Source: Adineta ricciae (Eukaryota > Rotifera > Eurotatoria > Adinetida > Adinetidae). From it: a DNA stretch of 64,000 bases. The notes beneath the pieces are model-generated. The model saw only the letters and a program-made list of their open reading frames with translations. It did no database searches and had not been told where the DNA came from. The stretch lies in NCBI GenBank assembly GCA_905250025.1, contig CAJNOJ010000150.1, positions 186,001 to 250,000 on the forward strand. The letters run 5' to 3'. A program made the position numbers and the translations under genes. The number at the start of each line of letters is the position of its first letter. Within the stretch, counting starts at the first letter, position 1. Below, one piece after another: positions 40,901 to 53,361 of the stretch.

Positions 40901-41502
40901 CGTAAAAATAACTGATATTTTACAGTTTCTTTCTTAAAGTCAAATACAATTAAATACATATTTTTACATTTGATGTTCTTCGAGTTACTCAAGCCTGTCG
41001 TGATGTCAACCGGCACAGAAAGTACTTAGCTGTCAGTACATAAAACACGTATATGAGGTTATCTTAAATATTTCACTGCAAGAACAAACAATAGTGATAT
41101 CGGAGAGAAAAATTTTTTCTTCAAATATCTTTGACATGAGTCAAAGAGTGTCGCGCGTCACATATGTTGTTGTTCTATTAGAAAGATAATCGCTTAGTTT
41201 CGAAGTTGTTTGAGAAATGCTATATTCTGTGGATATATGCGACGTTTGTTACTACTTAATCAAACGTATTATTGAGGTAAGCTTTTCAAGAGGAAAAGAG
41301 AAAAGCTGATAGTTGACAGATTAATTAAATGTATTATTTGTACATTAAAGAGAAAGAAAAACGACGAGCACTTGATAATCGTTTTTCTTTTGAAGGCTAT
41401 AGAAACAAAAGTAAAATCATTCATTTAACTGTAGACAGTTCATACTGCGTTTAACTAAATGATCATGAAAATCTATCATTCACCTTTGTGTTCAGATATT
41501 TT
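37997..41502. other. Longest gene-poor stretch, 3.5 kb
   Basis: It begins with the MAGOH 3' region, which has a T-rich run at 38043-38066. No complete gene is supported. Short open frames occur at 38206-38409 (minus) and 39606-40154 (plus). The latter includes a segment, LTQSKFQVFKQQVLAFEWIF, faintly resembling a QLQ motif, without a surrounding gene. The remainder is AT-rich and featureless. Confidence 0.45.
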
Positions 41503-42393
41503 ATGAACGTATCTGCTGAAGCTTTGGCACTTCCACTAAACCATCAAGATCACCATCGTATACCGATCAATTCTGACTCATCCATGTTTATGAGCGCGTC
41601 TCCAGTAGCTGTGAGTAACAAGATAAAAGCCATTCAAACACGCCGTCCTCGTGTTACTCTGCCATCCTACTATGACTTCACTGATATTCGACCAATACAT
41701 ATCGGTAATACGAATGGAATGACGAATTCTTTAACAACATTTACAAATGTTTCGCCAGATAAACTTCATGAACATAGTAAAGACTTACGTCTAGGTCGGA
41801 TTTTTTCTCGACGTAATCAACGTCCATGTTGTCTGTCGAATACGCCAGCACCCAACCAACAATCGCTAATTTGGTCGACTTACAATTCTCCAAGTAGTTT
41901 TCCTAAACAATCTCAAACTCATTCTCCAAGTCCTTTAAACAGAGTCACTAATAGATCGACAATTACTAATATCCCGGATATTAATCGACGTTCGAGTCGA
42001 GCGCAAACAACTTCTCGTCACCCATCAGCTGATCAAGAAAATTCTGCTATACCAGTTGAATCTAGACATAAATCGTTGTCGAAAACCAAATCTGCGACAC
42101 CTAAAATATATCAGCGTACGACGCCAAAAAGTAAATCTCCGTTTACAACGTCAAATACGCAACAAACGCAACGATTAAATAGTAATGGTTCGAAACCGTT
42201 GAACAATGACAATCTGAATCAGAATAACAATAATACGAATATTATTCCTCTTTGCGAAAGTGAAGAAGACGATGAAGATATTCCAGATATCGACGCAGAA
42301 TTCGAAGAATATCTTCGCAAAGCTATCGTTAAATGCGCCGATTGGCTAATGAAATATGTCATTGATAAAAAGTATGATGAAAACGTTGAATAA
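41503..42393 (+). CDS. Unrecognised single-exon Ser/Thr/Asn-rich protein
   Basis: An open frame of about 296 residues from the ATG at 41503. The frame is open a little further upstream across an acceptor-like TTCAG. The protein is basic and low in hydrophobic residues, with many SP/TP sites in the middle (PSPLNRV, SATPKIY, TTPKSKSP), an Asn-rich run (NQNNNNTNI), an acidic patch (ESEEDDEDIPDID), and a conserved-looking helical C-terminus, EEYLRKAIVKCADWLMKYV. AATAAA at about 42462 would polyadenylate it. Such architecture fits a cytoskeletal or ciliary protein, but no family is recognised. Good codon use and length support a real gene. Confidence 0.7.
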   Translation: MNVSAEALALPLNHQDHHRIPINSDSSMFMSASPVAVSNKIKAIQTRRPRVTLPSYYDFTDIRPIHIGNTNGMTNSLTTFTNVSPDKLHEHSKDLRLGRIFSRRNQRPCCLSNTPAPNQQSLIWSTYNSPSSFPKQSQTHSPSPLNRVTNRSTITNIPDINRRSSRAQTTSRHPSADQENSAIPVESRHKSLSKTKSATPKIYQRTTPKSKSPFTTSNTQQTQRLNSNGSKPLNNDNLNQNNNNTNIIPLCESEEDDEDIPDIDAEFEEYLRKAIVKCADWLMKYVIDKKYDENVE

Positions 42394-43066
42394 GTCTTTA
42401 TGTATCATATGACTTTTTGTGTCTACTTGCACTAGAATTTGTGCATGAGCAATATGTGAAAATAAAATATTTATATGTATGTATCTATCACTTTATTAGC
42501 AAGTAGAAAATCTTGGTTTTTGAAAACTTATCGTTGACGAACTCTACGTCTTTTTAAAAAAAGCCGAAAATTAAGTAGGACAAAATGAGAGTAAACTTGG
42601 TCACTTTTTGAGTGCTGGCCCACAATTCGTTATCATGCTTTCTTTGAATTTTTATCTGATAGAGAAACATCATTGACGTAAATACAATGTAACCAAATAC
42701 AATAAATGTCTGTGATCGACTTTTTTGTATTTCTTTATGTTGAATTTAATAATAATTGAAGTGATATTGATAGTATGTCGTTCTTGCGTAATAGTGATGA
42801 TAGATGTTTGATTTGCTCTGTTCTCAAAGATTGTCTTTGAAGTGATTTATCATTTTGACAGCTTTATTATGACTAGAAATTCACTTCTTAGAATGACTGA
42901 CGTACAACAAGTAAGAAGATTTCTTCGAAGATGCAAACAATTAAAGCAGAAGATTTAGTTCTGTTTCATGACAATGGAAAAGTATTAATGGCATAACTTT
43001 TATGAAATGCCATCGTATATTTGTATTTATTCATTTACAAAATCATAACAAAAACGAAACTCGTTT
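42394..43066. other. Convergent spacer to kanadaptin
   Basis: 3' ends of two converging genes. The AATAAA for the plus-strand gene is near 42462. No coding sequence is seen. Confidence 0.55.
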
Positions 43067-45204
43067 TTAATAACCATATTTATCATTTAATGCTGTCCTT
43101 CCATCTCCTGTTTGTTCATTTTCAGGTGGCATCCATTCGGCAAACTTCTCCTCAGAGTAATGTTCGCTATCATCGTGTTGATCTTTGGAGTTCGTAGACG
43201 AACGTCCAGATTTTCGACGAACTGTTGTTACTGGTTTGACTGTAGCTGGATTAACATTTGGAGTTTTCGGCGATACAGATGTAGCAGGTATAGATACTGA
43301 TGATGTTGAGAGTGGTGGAGGTGGTGGTAGTGGAGGTGGCATTTGCTCTGTCTGACTCGATGGTTTTATTTCATCGACTGGTTTCGGAGGAAGAGGTAGC
43401 GGTGGTGGTGTCGATCGAACGGCAGTTCGCTTAGTGGTTAACATCTGTTTAGCTTCTTCTCGTATTTTAGCTCTCCATGTTTGAATATTAAAATCTTTGG
43501 GTTTGCATACTTTCAATAATTTTGCGTATTGTCTTTCTTCATTTTCAATTTCTAGTAAACGTTTTCTCCACTGAAATCTTACTTTCATATTTAACTTTTC
43601 TCCTTGTTTCAATTGACGAATGTATAAGTCAAGTTCATCTACTTCTTTTTCCATTTTCGCAGCAGATTTCGCGGCATCTTCTTCCATTTGTTTTGCTGTC
43701 TCTAATTTCTGTTCAAGATCGACTTGCTCCTTGTACAGATTGGTTAATTTTAGACACAGTGAATCGAATGTTTCAACTTGTTTTTCATTGCTCAAGTGTC
43801 CAGACCATTCCATACGTTTAAGACGTTTCTTTTCTAAATCACCGGTTCGATCATAAAATGTGTCTTCGTCTTCTTCATAAAAATCGTTTTCTTCCAATAG
43901 TTGTCGTTTGACTTGTTGTGCACGCGGTGTATACATTGACGATGCTGATGTACCTTCACGTAAAACACCTTGCTCATCGAGAATACGGCAAGCTTCCAGT
44001 ATACATTCTTGAATGATTTCTTTCCGTTTACAATGTTTTTTCTCACATTCGGCTTGTACGGCGCGTCCGCATTCATCCACGATCGGTAATTTAATTGTAC
44101 ATTTATATGAACCGAATTGATGATCTTCAACATCATAGATCAGTTCAGCTCCTTCACGTTCAAAAAATGTTGTTAATGCACGTTTGGGATCTTTCAGATA
44201 GAATGGTTCTTTCTTCGTTTCTTCACCATCATCATCCTCAGCTGGTAAATCAACCTAGACAGTGAAATAAAAAAGCGATAAATTACTATTTGAAATTCAA
44301 TGAAATTAATTACTCGAGACATGATTTCTTTAAGAACTTCCTTGTCATTCTTAGCTTGTTGATATGCAATTCGATTTTTCAGATCATCATTTGCCGCTTT
44401 TTTCTGGTTTTCTTCGTCATTTCTCTTAGTTTGAGATTCTTCAATAGTTTTACTAGATACTACAGCATTATCAGAAGCTGATTCATCCATTTCGGGTCCC
44501 ATACCCCAATCCATTTCAACGTTAATATCACTAGCTTCATTGATAGCATTTTCACGTTTGGCTCGAACAGATGCCAACATTTTTGCTCGTTTAGCATGAA
44601 ATTGTTTCATTTGCTCATGTGTCACATCATCGCCGGTCGATGCATTGATCACATCAGCTTCTTCTGAAGAATCACCTTGAACAATATAAAGTCTTGTTGA
44701 TTGTCCGAATTTAATGAGATAACCGATCTTAATTCGTACATAGACTTTTGATTCCAAACGCTTTTTATTAACAAATGTCCCATGAGTACTGCCACAATCA
44801 TACAAATAAAGACCAGGCGATTGACCGTGTTCGAATTCAGATTTGTATTGAATAATAGCATGATAACGTGATACAGTCGGATGTTCAAGTACAACATCAC
44901 TATCTGGTGCACGACCAAAAACTGTATATGGACGATTAGAAAGAGGAACATAATCAATGATGGCCCCGTTACGTAATACTTCCAGAGTGAGTTCTACAGG
45001 TGGCAGAGCAGATGATTCAGGCACAGTATATTGTAGATTTTTATGACGAATTGGTGCTGTAAAATTAGCGGATGGTAGTTCTGGTTTGAGAAACGGTGCA
45101 TGAGACTGTTCCTTATTTTCGACACTTGGTTCAGGTATAGTAAGATTATCATCTGATTTGACCTCTTCTTTTGGAACCGAAGGAATTTTGAAAACGTCAG
45201 TCAT
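43067..45204 (-). CDS. SLC4A1AP: Kanadaptin (SLC4A1AP), FHA-domain protein
   Basis: Two exons, 45204-44314 and 44254-43067, join in phase to give about 692 residues. The FHA domain (about 85-180) has YTVFGRAPDSDVVL, EHPTVSRYHAII, YLYDCGSTHGTFVNKKRL and KIGYLIKFGQSTRLYI, with the phosphothreonine-binding Arg, Ser and Asn of the fold in place. It is followed by MDWGMGPEM, a double-stranded-RNA-binding-like segment (ALTTFFEREGAEL...GSYKCTIKLP), coiled coil (about residues 440-540), a proline-rich region, and the family C-terminus WMPPENEQTGDGRTALNDKY. Kanadaptin is a nuclear protein tied to splicing and DNA-damage complexes; its original link to an anion exchanger is weak. Only one intron interrupts it. 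Confidence 0.92.
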
Positions 45205-46904
45205 TTCAAATTCAATGCAAGTACTTCATAAATGACTACTCTATTATGGAAAAAAAATGAAATATTCTTGTTGTTCACTTCATTGTGTCGATCTTTCGCA
45301 AAATTCTCTTCTTCTTACATTGGTTGCCAATAATCCAACCACCAAATACGTTGATATAATTGGATCAGTTCCCAATACAAATTCATAGTAAGTATATAAT
45401 TTTATTATAAACATTACTCCATTTACAGTAGTAGGACAGTGCAACATATTTTTCAGATAGTTGGCGCTAGTTACCATGCATACGCAACATATCTGTAATC
45501 ACAGGCGATTCATAACGAAAATATGTTTAGATAGTCGTACATTATGGAATGACTCTCCAACATTCATCAATGTCGATAACAAGAACGACATGCTCTAAGA
45601 TATTGCACATTAAATTTCACATGTTTAGCATTTTTCAATGTTACTCGAATTCGTGATAATATTTAATTTGGTACACAGCTATAGAATAAGAAAAAAATCT
45701 TCATTTTTCATACTACAAAACATTGATGTGGTTGTGCTGGTTCTTTTTCTCGATATATAGTATCTCAAGTATACCATATTGGCGGCAGTTAACTAGTTAA
45801 TATACAACTTTATTCAGAAAATAACAAAATACTTCGTTTAGTAGTCGTTGTCCAGGATAATGATTAATTTTACATGCATAATAAATTGTCGGCAAATGTA
45901 CTACATACATATTTATATGAGCGAATCGTTAGAAATTTTATGAATGGAGGCCAGACTTCACATATCCATTGGTCATAATAAATTGACCAACTGTGCGGCA
46001 TGAGCGTGTATAGCAGAGTAGAGCAGAGCAGCTCGCTTTTATTCATTTCTTGTTCTTCTTCCTTTTTCTTTCTCTTCCTCTTCTTTCAATATGGAACTTC
46101 TACTTCTCAGCCCAAAGCCATCCTGCAAATAGTCTGCCATGTCTCTCTTTTTCTTTCCTTTCTGCGCTCTTCGACAAAAAAAAACGCAAATACATCCATT
46201 ATAGTTGGAGTTGGACTCCTTTTCACTTTTTTCACTGCACAGCGTGGCACATTATTTCCTTGTCATACGTCGTCGTGTATACAAGTTTTAAGTTGTTCTG
46301 AACAGCTCGATTTTCAATCAGATTTTACACATTGCCATTTACAGACAGGTAAATTGCGCATGGTTTGTTTTGATCGACATATTTTTGTGTGCATGTCACA
46401 TTTAAGTCTAGTAAAAGGAAGTATATGAATTGTGTAAAGAAATACATCAATCGATGTTAGATTTATATATATTGAGGGTGTATCAATAATAGTGATGATT
46501 GTCAATAATATGTCAATAATAAGAGCCTGACGGTGATGAGATTGAATAGATAATATTTATTACTGATTTCATTCGTGCATCGACATATAGTACGATGACG
46601 TACAACAATAGTGATGAGTCATATGTCAATTTACGAGTTCGTTGATCGATAATGATATGCATTACTTTTGAAAGCACGCCTATTAGTTGAAAAAAGTTGA
46701 ATATGTTTCGTGTGGGCTACGCAATCGTATTTCGGTTACTGTACGTTTTGCATTATTTTATGTTGCTCAAGTAACACATCTCACAAAAATAACAATGACA
46801 TGCGTGCATTTTTTTGCTTGTTCTACTCTACTTTCCTATCCTATTGTTTTAGTTTATATTAAAAACTAAAAAGAAATACAGTAATAACGAAAATTCATAA
46901 CAGA
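45205..46904. other. Intergenic region, kanadaptin / ACSL
   Basis: Divergent promoters of the two flanking genes are expected here. A frame at 45280-45477 is listed separately. The plus-strand frame around 46000-46428 is a Phe/Ser-rich low-complexity reading of a T-rich stretch and is not supported. Confidence 0.45.
45280..45477 (-). CDS. Possible small membrane protein or exon pair, unrecognised
   Basis: A 65-codon frame with an ATG at 45477. It contains a hydrophobic stretch, IISTYLVVGLLAT, and is followed by GTAAGA, with a GTAAATG donor-like site inside, so it could be exons of a small membrane protein. It lies just upstream of kanadaptin on the same strand. No family can be assigned, and it may be chance. 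Confidence 0.2.
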   Translation of the reverse strand: MVTSANYLKNMLHCPTTVNGVMFIIKLYTYYEFVLGTDPIISTYLVVGLLATNVRRREFCERSTQ

Positions 46905-49900
46905 ATGGATCAATTTGGAACTGACAACAATCCTTCACCTTCTCTACAGACAACATTAGCCGTTGGTGGTGCGCTTGCGCTTGTTGCTGGTGCCCTGATA
47001 CATCATAATAGAGATAAAATATCTTCATTACTCGTGGAAAACATCGCTGGCGAAGAGCTCAACGTTGGCACTGATTGGAATAAACTTACAATACCGGCGA
47101 AGGTTTGTGCTTCGCCCACTTTTCAAATATTTTCAATAGATAAAGAAAAAAAACAAATTGTTGACATACTATTAAAGATAATGACTTATCCATCACTGTA
47201 GATTAAATCTTCTTAGGATAGCAATCTATCAGAGTTAATACATATTGCCTAGTTTGATATTCAAGAATAAGATTTCATCTTTTCGGCTAACAAATTTTTA
47301 ATTTCATGATTTTGTTCGTGATGAAAGTAGGCCTCATTTGTTAAAACTAATAAAGTACTCAAGGATCTGCTTCACACTAAGAAAAAAAAAAGCGAATGGA
47401 CTAGTTTTCCCCTCGATGTTGAATATACACATGCGTGCATACTTACGTATAATACCAATAATAATTATCTAATATGTTTTCTTAAGACACAAGGGCACTC
47501 TGATGCTCGTGTGGCTGCTACACTTAGCACACGTCCTTTATTAATAAACGGCATATCGACGATTAATGATCGTACATTTATGACATTTTATGAAGGTTTC
47601 CATATTGGGAAGGAAACTGCAAAATATCGTGGTTAGTTTTAGTACTTTGTATCTATACAAATCATTCCTTTTTGTTTTCTTTTACCCTCAGGTGATGAAA
47701 GATGTTTGGGTTACCGAGTTGATCAGAACTCTGATTTCCAATGGATAACATACGATCAGGTAATACACTCAGAGTTTTTTACACGTCAATTCGTACTTTT
47801 GTTCACAGGCCGATCAAGTTGCAACAGAAATCGGCAGTGGACTCATTAAATTAGGTGAAGCTCATGGACAAAATACTTTCATTGGCATTTATGCTATAAA
47901 TAGTGTTGAAGTAAGTGAATGAAACCCATGAATGTTTTCCTATCAGGTGATGTATTTGAATAATTAGTGGATGACAACAGCATTAGCATGTCATTCTCAT
48001 AGCATGATCTATGTACCACTCTATGATACACTTGGAGAACCTGCAATTGTCCATATAATTAATCAAAGTATAATTGAAATGATCGTTTCTTCGAATTAAA
48101 TCGACTTTCTATTTTAGCTTCATTGAAAACGATCTTTGTTGACAAAGTCGAAAATATTCTTCTTCTACTTAAAATTGTTAAACAAGTGTCAACGCTAAAA
48201 CGAATAGTATTGACTAAAAAAATTCCCGATGACAAAAATTCAGAAATCCGGGCTAAAGCCAAAGAAGTTGGCATCGATATCATGACATACGATCAATTAC
48301 GAGTTAGTTTTCAAATATATCATATTTGCATATATAATCAACTATGTGTTTGCTTTTCTCAAGGAAATTGGTCGATCAAATCCTATTCCACATCATGTAA
48401 GTCATTTTCAAATAAAGAACGATCACAACTCTAATTAACATCTGTTCCAGCCACCTAAGCCTGAAGATCTGTTCGAAATTTGTTATACAAGTGGTACAAC
48501 AGGTTTACCAAAAGGTGCTATGCTCACACATAAAAATGTTGTTTGTTTAATTCAATCAGCGTCAGAATTTTTTGTAAGCTATAGATTTTCTCATGAACCA
48601 ATCGACTAAAGGAATATGCCTTGTTTTTGTATGTAGCGTCCGATCTTTACAGAACTGGAAACATTGATTTCGTATTTACCATTAGCTCATACATATGAAC
48701 AAACAATTGAAGTAAACAGTTTCCAATTATATTTTATGCAGTCCAGTATGATTTATGTCTATTTAGCTGTATTGTTTATGTCAAGGTTTTAAAATTGGCT
48801 ATTATCTTGGTGATGTACGTCAATTATCCGACGATCTTGCTCGTTTAAAACCAACGTTAATGCCATGTGTACCTCGACTCCTTAATCGAATGGTAAGAAT
48901 AATACTTTTTCGAATTGATTATATGATTTGAATATGTTAAGTATGATAATATACAAACAACAATTCGGCAATTGAGTCCATTGAAACGGCATTTATTTAA
49001 CATGGCTTTGTCTGCGAAGGCACGTGAGGTTGAACAACATCAGGTGACACGCCATATGATTTGGGATAAATTCGTTTTGAAACGTATTCAACAACGACTT
49101 GGCGGCCGAATGAAACTAATTGTCAGTGGTGCTGCACCTCTATCGCCAACCATTCTTGAATTTCTCAAACGTGTTTGTGGTGCCTGTGTAGTTGAAGGTT
49201 ATGGACAAACAGAATGTTGTGGAATATCAACATGTCAAATGCTTGGCGATCCAAGTGTCGGAAATATCGGTGTTCCATTAAATTGCAATATGATTAAATT
49301 AGTCGATGTACCTGATATGCAATATTTCTCAAAAGATAACGTTGGTGAATTATGCATCAAAGGTGCCAATGTCTTTAAAGGATATTATAAAGATGATGAA
49401 AAAACAAAAGAAGCATTGGATAAGGACGGTTGGTTGCATACGGGTGATGTTGCCAGATGGGCACCAGTATGAAAAGAATCTTATTTGATGGCTAAGGTGC
49501 TGAATTCTTTTCTTTCTAGGCGGGTCAAATTCAAATCATTGATCGAAAAAAACATATGTTCAAATTGGCTCAAGTTTGTTTTACTGCGACCGGATGATAT
49601 ATGACTTCATGTATTTTCTTTCTAGGGTGAATATGTTGCACCGGAACGTATTGAAAATATCTATGTTCAAAGTCAATACGTGGCTCAAGTATTTGTCTAT
49701 GGAAATGGTTATAAGGTGCAGTGAAGATGAATTTCTCTCGACAATATTTAATTATCTTCTTGTATAGAGTTTTACTGTGGCGATTCTTGTTCCTGATGCA
49801 GATGTTCTTGAGAAGTATGCTCGGGAAAATAATATCTCGGGCGATACAGCTGAACTATGTAAGAAAAAAGTAAGTTGTTTGACAATTGTTTGATTCCGTG

Positions 49901-50193
49901 AACAAATCTTCTTTGTCTGTGCAGGAAATAAAAGAACTGATATTTAAGGATATAAAACGATTAGAAAAAGCCAATTCATTAAAAGGTTTCGAAATGGTAA
50001 GTTCAATTGATAAATCTCGAAATTCAATCTAACGAATATTCAATTTCTTGTTTAGGCGAAAGATATCTATTTACATAGTGAACCGTTTTCAGTTGAAAAT
50101 AATCTTTTAACACCAACCATGAAAACGAAACGACCTGAACTAGGTAAATACTTCGAAAAGGAAATCGAAGAAATGTATAAAAATATCGATTAA
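46905..50193 (+). CDS. ACSL: Long-chain fatty acid-CoA ligase, ACSL1/5/6 type
   Basis: About fifteen short exons, beginning 46905-47102 and 47487-47631. The N-terminus has a hydrophobic anchor ([16 protein letters not shown], residues ~17-33), as in ACSL1-type enzymes. The adenylation signature [16 protein letters not shown] is intact. It is followed by [28 protein letters not shown], the hinge [11 protein letters not shown] and [19 protein letters not shown], and near the C-terminus [16 protein letters not shown]. The enzyme activates long-chain fatty acids with ATP and CoA on ER or outer mitochondrial membranes, feeding beta-oxidation and lipid synthesis. Introns are about 45-70 bp, except the first (about 384 bp) . 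Start: the only ATG before the anchor. No lesion was seen in the exons checked. Confidence 0.94.
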
Positions 50194-51112
50194 CACAAAC
50201 GATGCCAAACTCTCATACTTCGCTTTTTCACATTCTCTGAGTCAGATTTCCCGTTTAATTCGGAGAATATTAATCTCTATTGTTCGCTCTCAATAAGAAT
50301 TCGTATGTTTTGTGTTTTATTTCGTGTTTTGTGTGATGTCACTATTTGTTTTATCTATTTCCATGTCTTGTTCCTTTCGTTCCGGTTGATTCCCATATAG
50401 ACACTGAATCTCGGTATTCATTTTCACTCGCATATCTCTTCGAGATTAATCATAAATAAGGAAGTATGAAGGTATATAGCTTGTGTTCTTATTGTCTCTT
50501 TGTTTTTATCGTTTCTCTACGTGTGCAAAGATTTCATTCTAACATTTCTGGGATACACGTTCTATCACAGAACAGATTCAATAAGACAAATAAAAGAAAT
50601 AATTGCATTTTGAATTCAAATAAAACCTCTAACCTCATCCTATTGTCTTTTTCTTCGTACGCATGGAACAATCAACACATATTTTTCGATAGACGATCTG
50701 TTAAGTATGAAAAATGATCATTGTCGAAAATTTTTTCTGAAATATATCCTCAGTTAGTATCAAGGTGATAGATAAGGTCACGTGAAATTTTCAATTATTT
50801 GAGATTCGAAGGCGTGTGAAAAGTTTACATACATTTGATAACATGATATTACTGTTTTTGACTTGGTTAATTTCTTCAGTCAATATTGCCGGATCACATA
50901 TCAAATTTTAGTGCATATAGTTAATCCTTATCTATTAATTTTGCAGAAGGTTTGACAAAAGAGAAACGAAACTAAACCCTTCGTTACTTTCTATATTGAA
51001 TATCAATTAACTACGGACTTATATGCAGGTGTGAATATAAACTATACTACAGTGTATATATAATACAGATTATCACAGAACCGGAGCTGTTCCTCGGAAT
51101 TTATAAAAAAAA
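50194..51112. other. Intergenic region before the secreted-protein gene
   Basis: AT-rich sequence with the ACSL 3' end and the promoter of the next gene. TATA-like repeats (TATATATAATA) lie about 55 bp before the start at 51113. No other gene is supported. Confidence 0.5.
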
Positions 51113-51787
51113 ATGCTACGTATCCTCGCTTTCATTGCTGTTGTAGTCATCGCTACAAATAGTGTTCATTCGGAACAATGTCGAACGGTTAAACAAGGCG
51201 CTCACTATACCTCATTGATTCCATTCCATGGTCTCAAGTCCGATGCAGTCATTTCCACTCGAATTCGATTTGATCGTAATGCTGCTCGTTATTTGTTTCC
51301 ATCCACTGACGAGAAAGGTCAGCTATGTACAACATCATGGAACAAGTTATGGGGAGCATGTCGATGCGGATATTTGACAAGTAATCATAAAGATTCAGAT
51401 CGATTCGTTTTTCGTCGTGCTCAAAGTTGTGTTCGTTTTGCCGGTGGACGTGTCACTGGCGAAGATACAGACTGTCCAGAAATCGACGATATTGAAATTG
51501 CTGCTTATGCCTATGATAATGGTCTTAAACCATTCGAACATCAAGGTACACTATTAAAAGAGTTTCAAACAAAATTACGAGTTGATGTTTGGTATAAAAT
51601 AACACTTATCTTCGATGAAACCAAAACCACGTATCAATTATTTGATGACAGTGATCAACTTCTTGAAACTCAAGAAATTGTTCATCGTCAATGCAAAGAT
51701 TTCAAACTTGGTATGATGCAAGATCTTTATTTTGGTGGACAATGTCCTGCTCCACAAGCTGTTTCTGCTTGTTATGAAAAAGCGTAG
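51113..51787 (+). CDS. Secreted Cys-containing protein, unrecognised, possible jelly-roll fold
   Basis: A single intronless frame of 224 residues. The N-terminus MLRILAFIAVVVIATNSVHSE is a clear signal peptide with probable cleavage before EQC. About eight cysteines (EQC, QLC, WGACRCG, SCVRF, DCPE, RQC, QCPAP, SACY) suggest disulfides. Alternating hydrophobic stretches, including VWYKITLIFDETKTTYQLFD and MMQDLYFGGQCP, look like the strands of a concanavalin/LamG-type beta sandwich such as a lectin or glycan-binding module. That is inference from pattern only, and no family is recognised. AATAAA-like ATAAATA follows the stop. Being intronless in an intron-dense neighbourhood makes horizontal origin worth testing. 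Confidence 0.78.
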   Translation: MLRILAFIAVVVIATNSVHSEQCRTVKQGAHYTSLIPFHGLKSDAVISTRIRFDRNAARYLFPSTDEKGQLCTTSWNKLWGACRCGYLTSNHKDSDRFVFRRAQSCVRFAGGRVTGEDTDCPEIDDIEIAAYAYDNGLKPFEHQGTLLKEFQTKLRVDVWYKITLIFDETKTTYQLFDDSDQLLETQEIVHRQCKDFKLGMMQDLYFGGQCPAPQAVSACYEKA

Positions 51788-52395
51788 TTGAAAAGATTAC
51801 TAATAAATATCTCTTTCTGAAAAAAAAATGTTCTCAGAACAGAGCTGTTACTGTATATCCAATTGAGTTGATAGAATGTAATGTACATTTGAATAAATTC
51901 AAAGCGACATCAATGTCGTAGTGGTCGGATTCAAATAAAACCGCTGTATTATTTAATATCTCTGAGCGATTCGTTGTTTGATGCAATGATACGAACCAAT
52001 ATCGAACGGAGTCTTTTGGATTGATTAGAAAAACGATGCTCTTCCATTTTTTCATTCACATTTTATCAGATCTCGGTCGTTTGAATAAGCAGTTGATGTT
52101 CGCTGCTGCTTCCCACACATCTTAATATATGCATTATCACTTTCAACTCTCACCTTGACTGACATCTATCCAATTTCGTGATTAGTGTATCCTCTTAACA
52201 GCTGTACTTTGTTCTTAGTCTAAGAACAAAAAAAAACGTGTATAGCCATTCAGAATATTTTGAAAATTAAAGAAGAATGTTGATTAAAAAATAGTTGAAT
52301 TGCTTTGTTCTTTGTTTAGATATCTATTTTCTTTCATTTGATTTGGCGTGCAAATAGAAAATCTCGTTTCGTTTTTATTTTCTGGTTTTTAAACA
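51788..52395. other. Intergenic region
   Basis: No supported gene. A 73-codon minus-strand frame (51834-52055) has no motif. A T-rich stretch precedes the start at 52396. Confidence 0.5.
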
Positions 52396-53121
52396 ATGTC
52401 TGATAATAATCTGTCCGGTAGAGACGAAGCATTATTAATCTTGGAATATCTGGAAAATGAACGTATGTCGAAAACATTTCTTAGTTTTCTCGATGAAAGT
52501 AAGCATTTACATGAACTTCGCTCTCGTCTTTACACAAATTATCAAAATGCTCAACAACAAACACAGCAGAATTCCGAGCACGAATCAAATGATGCTGAAG
52601 TTAATGATTTTCAAACATTTTTTAATCTCTCCAAACAACTCATCTCTCAATTATCAAATGAAGAGAATGAAAAGCAAATGACATGTTTATCGGTAAAAAG
52701 TTCCAATGATTTGTTTTTGGATGATTTCTTAAACGATTTAATCAGTCAAACGCCACCCATGGACTATCAGCATGATTTACCCGATACACCGTTGATTGCA
52801 CACGACAATAACGATATGAATTCCATAGACCAGTTATTCGCTGTTCAGCATAATACATTACCATCTCATGAAATGATTTCACCAATGTGTAATACACCAA
52901 CTCGAGTGCAATCGTACACAAAATGTATTGTTGTTACACAAGATTTTCTTCAATCGATGTATAATCAACAATCAACAATAACGACTAATAATAATACCAA
53001 TAATAATAATCTTTCTTTGATTCAAAAACCGAAACGTCGTCGACGAAGATTAAAAGCTGGCAAAGAAAATAACCATCAACAGAGGAAAATCATGCCAAGA
53101 GCGTCACCAGATCATCGATAA
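52396..53121 (+). CDS. LisH-motif nuclear protein, possibly NPAT-like
   Basis: A single 241-residue frame. Residues ~10-45 (ALLILEYLENERMSKTFLSF and the following LDES) fit a LisH dimerisation motif and resemble the N-terminus of NPAT (LVLGYLQQENLISTCQTFIL). The middle is acidic and Gln/Asn-rich, with SP/TP sites. Near the C-terminus a strongly basic cluster, KPKRRRRRLKAGKE, is a likely nuclear localisation signal. No enzymatic domain is present. It is far shorter than vertebrate NPAT (about 1400 residues), so orthology is uncertain; another LisH regulator is equally possible. It lies 240 bp upstream of ETFDH on the same strand. Confidence 0.68.
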   Translation: MSDNNLSGRDEALLILEYLENERMSKTFLSFLDESKHLHELRSRLYTNYQNAQQQTQQNSEHESNDAEVNDFQTFFNLSKQLISQLSNEENEKQMTCLSVKSSNDLFLDDFLNDLISQTPPMDYQHDLPDTPLIAHDNNDMNSIDQLFAVQHNTLPSHEMISPMCNTPTRVQSYTKCIVVTQDFLQSMYNQQSTITTNNNTNNNNLSLIQKPKRRRRRLKAGKENNHQQRKIMPRASPDHR

Positions 53122-53361
53122 AAATCAAACTCATCTGAATTTCTTTTTCTTTCAATTTGTAACTATCCTTCTTTATTTTTCGTATGGACAAAAAAACCGC
53201 AGATATGACTTTATCTTTTCTTCTACCTCCTGTATTTTTGATACTGACCTTGTTATACACGTTCAGATAGAAGAGATAATGAAAAAGATAAAAGAATCTA
53301 ATATGTTTTGTTACCTTTCTTTTAAATCTTGTTTGGTAGATAATATTTTCGGTACATATAA

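Noticed and set aside
46000..46428. 142-codon Phe/Ser-rich plus-strand frame before ACSL
   Set aside because: T-rich low-complexity reading with a membrane-like look but no family pattern; overlapping frames are equally open.
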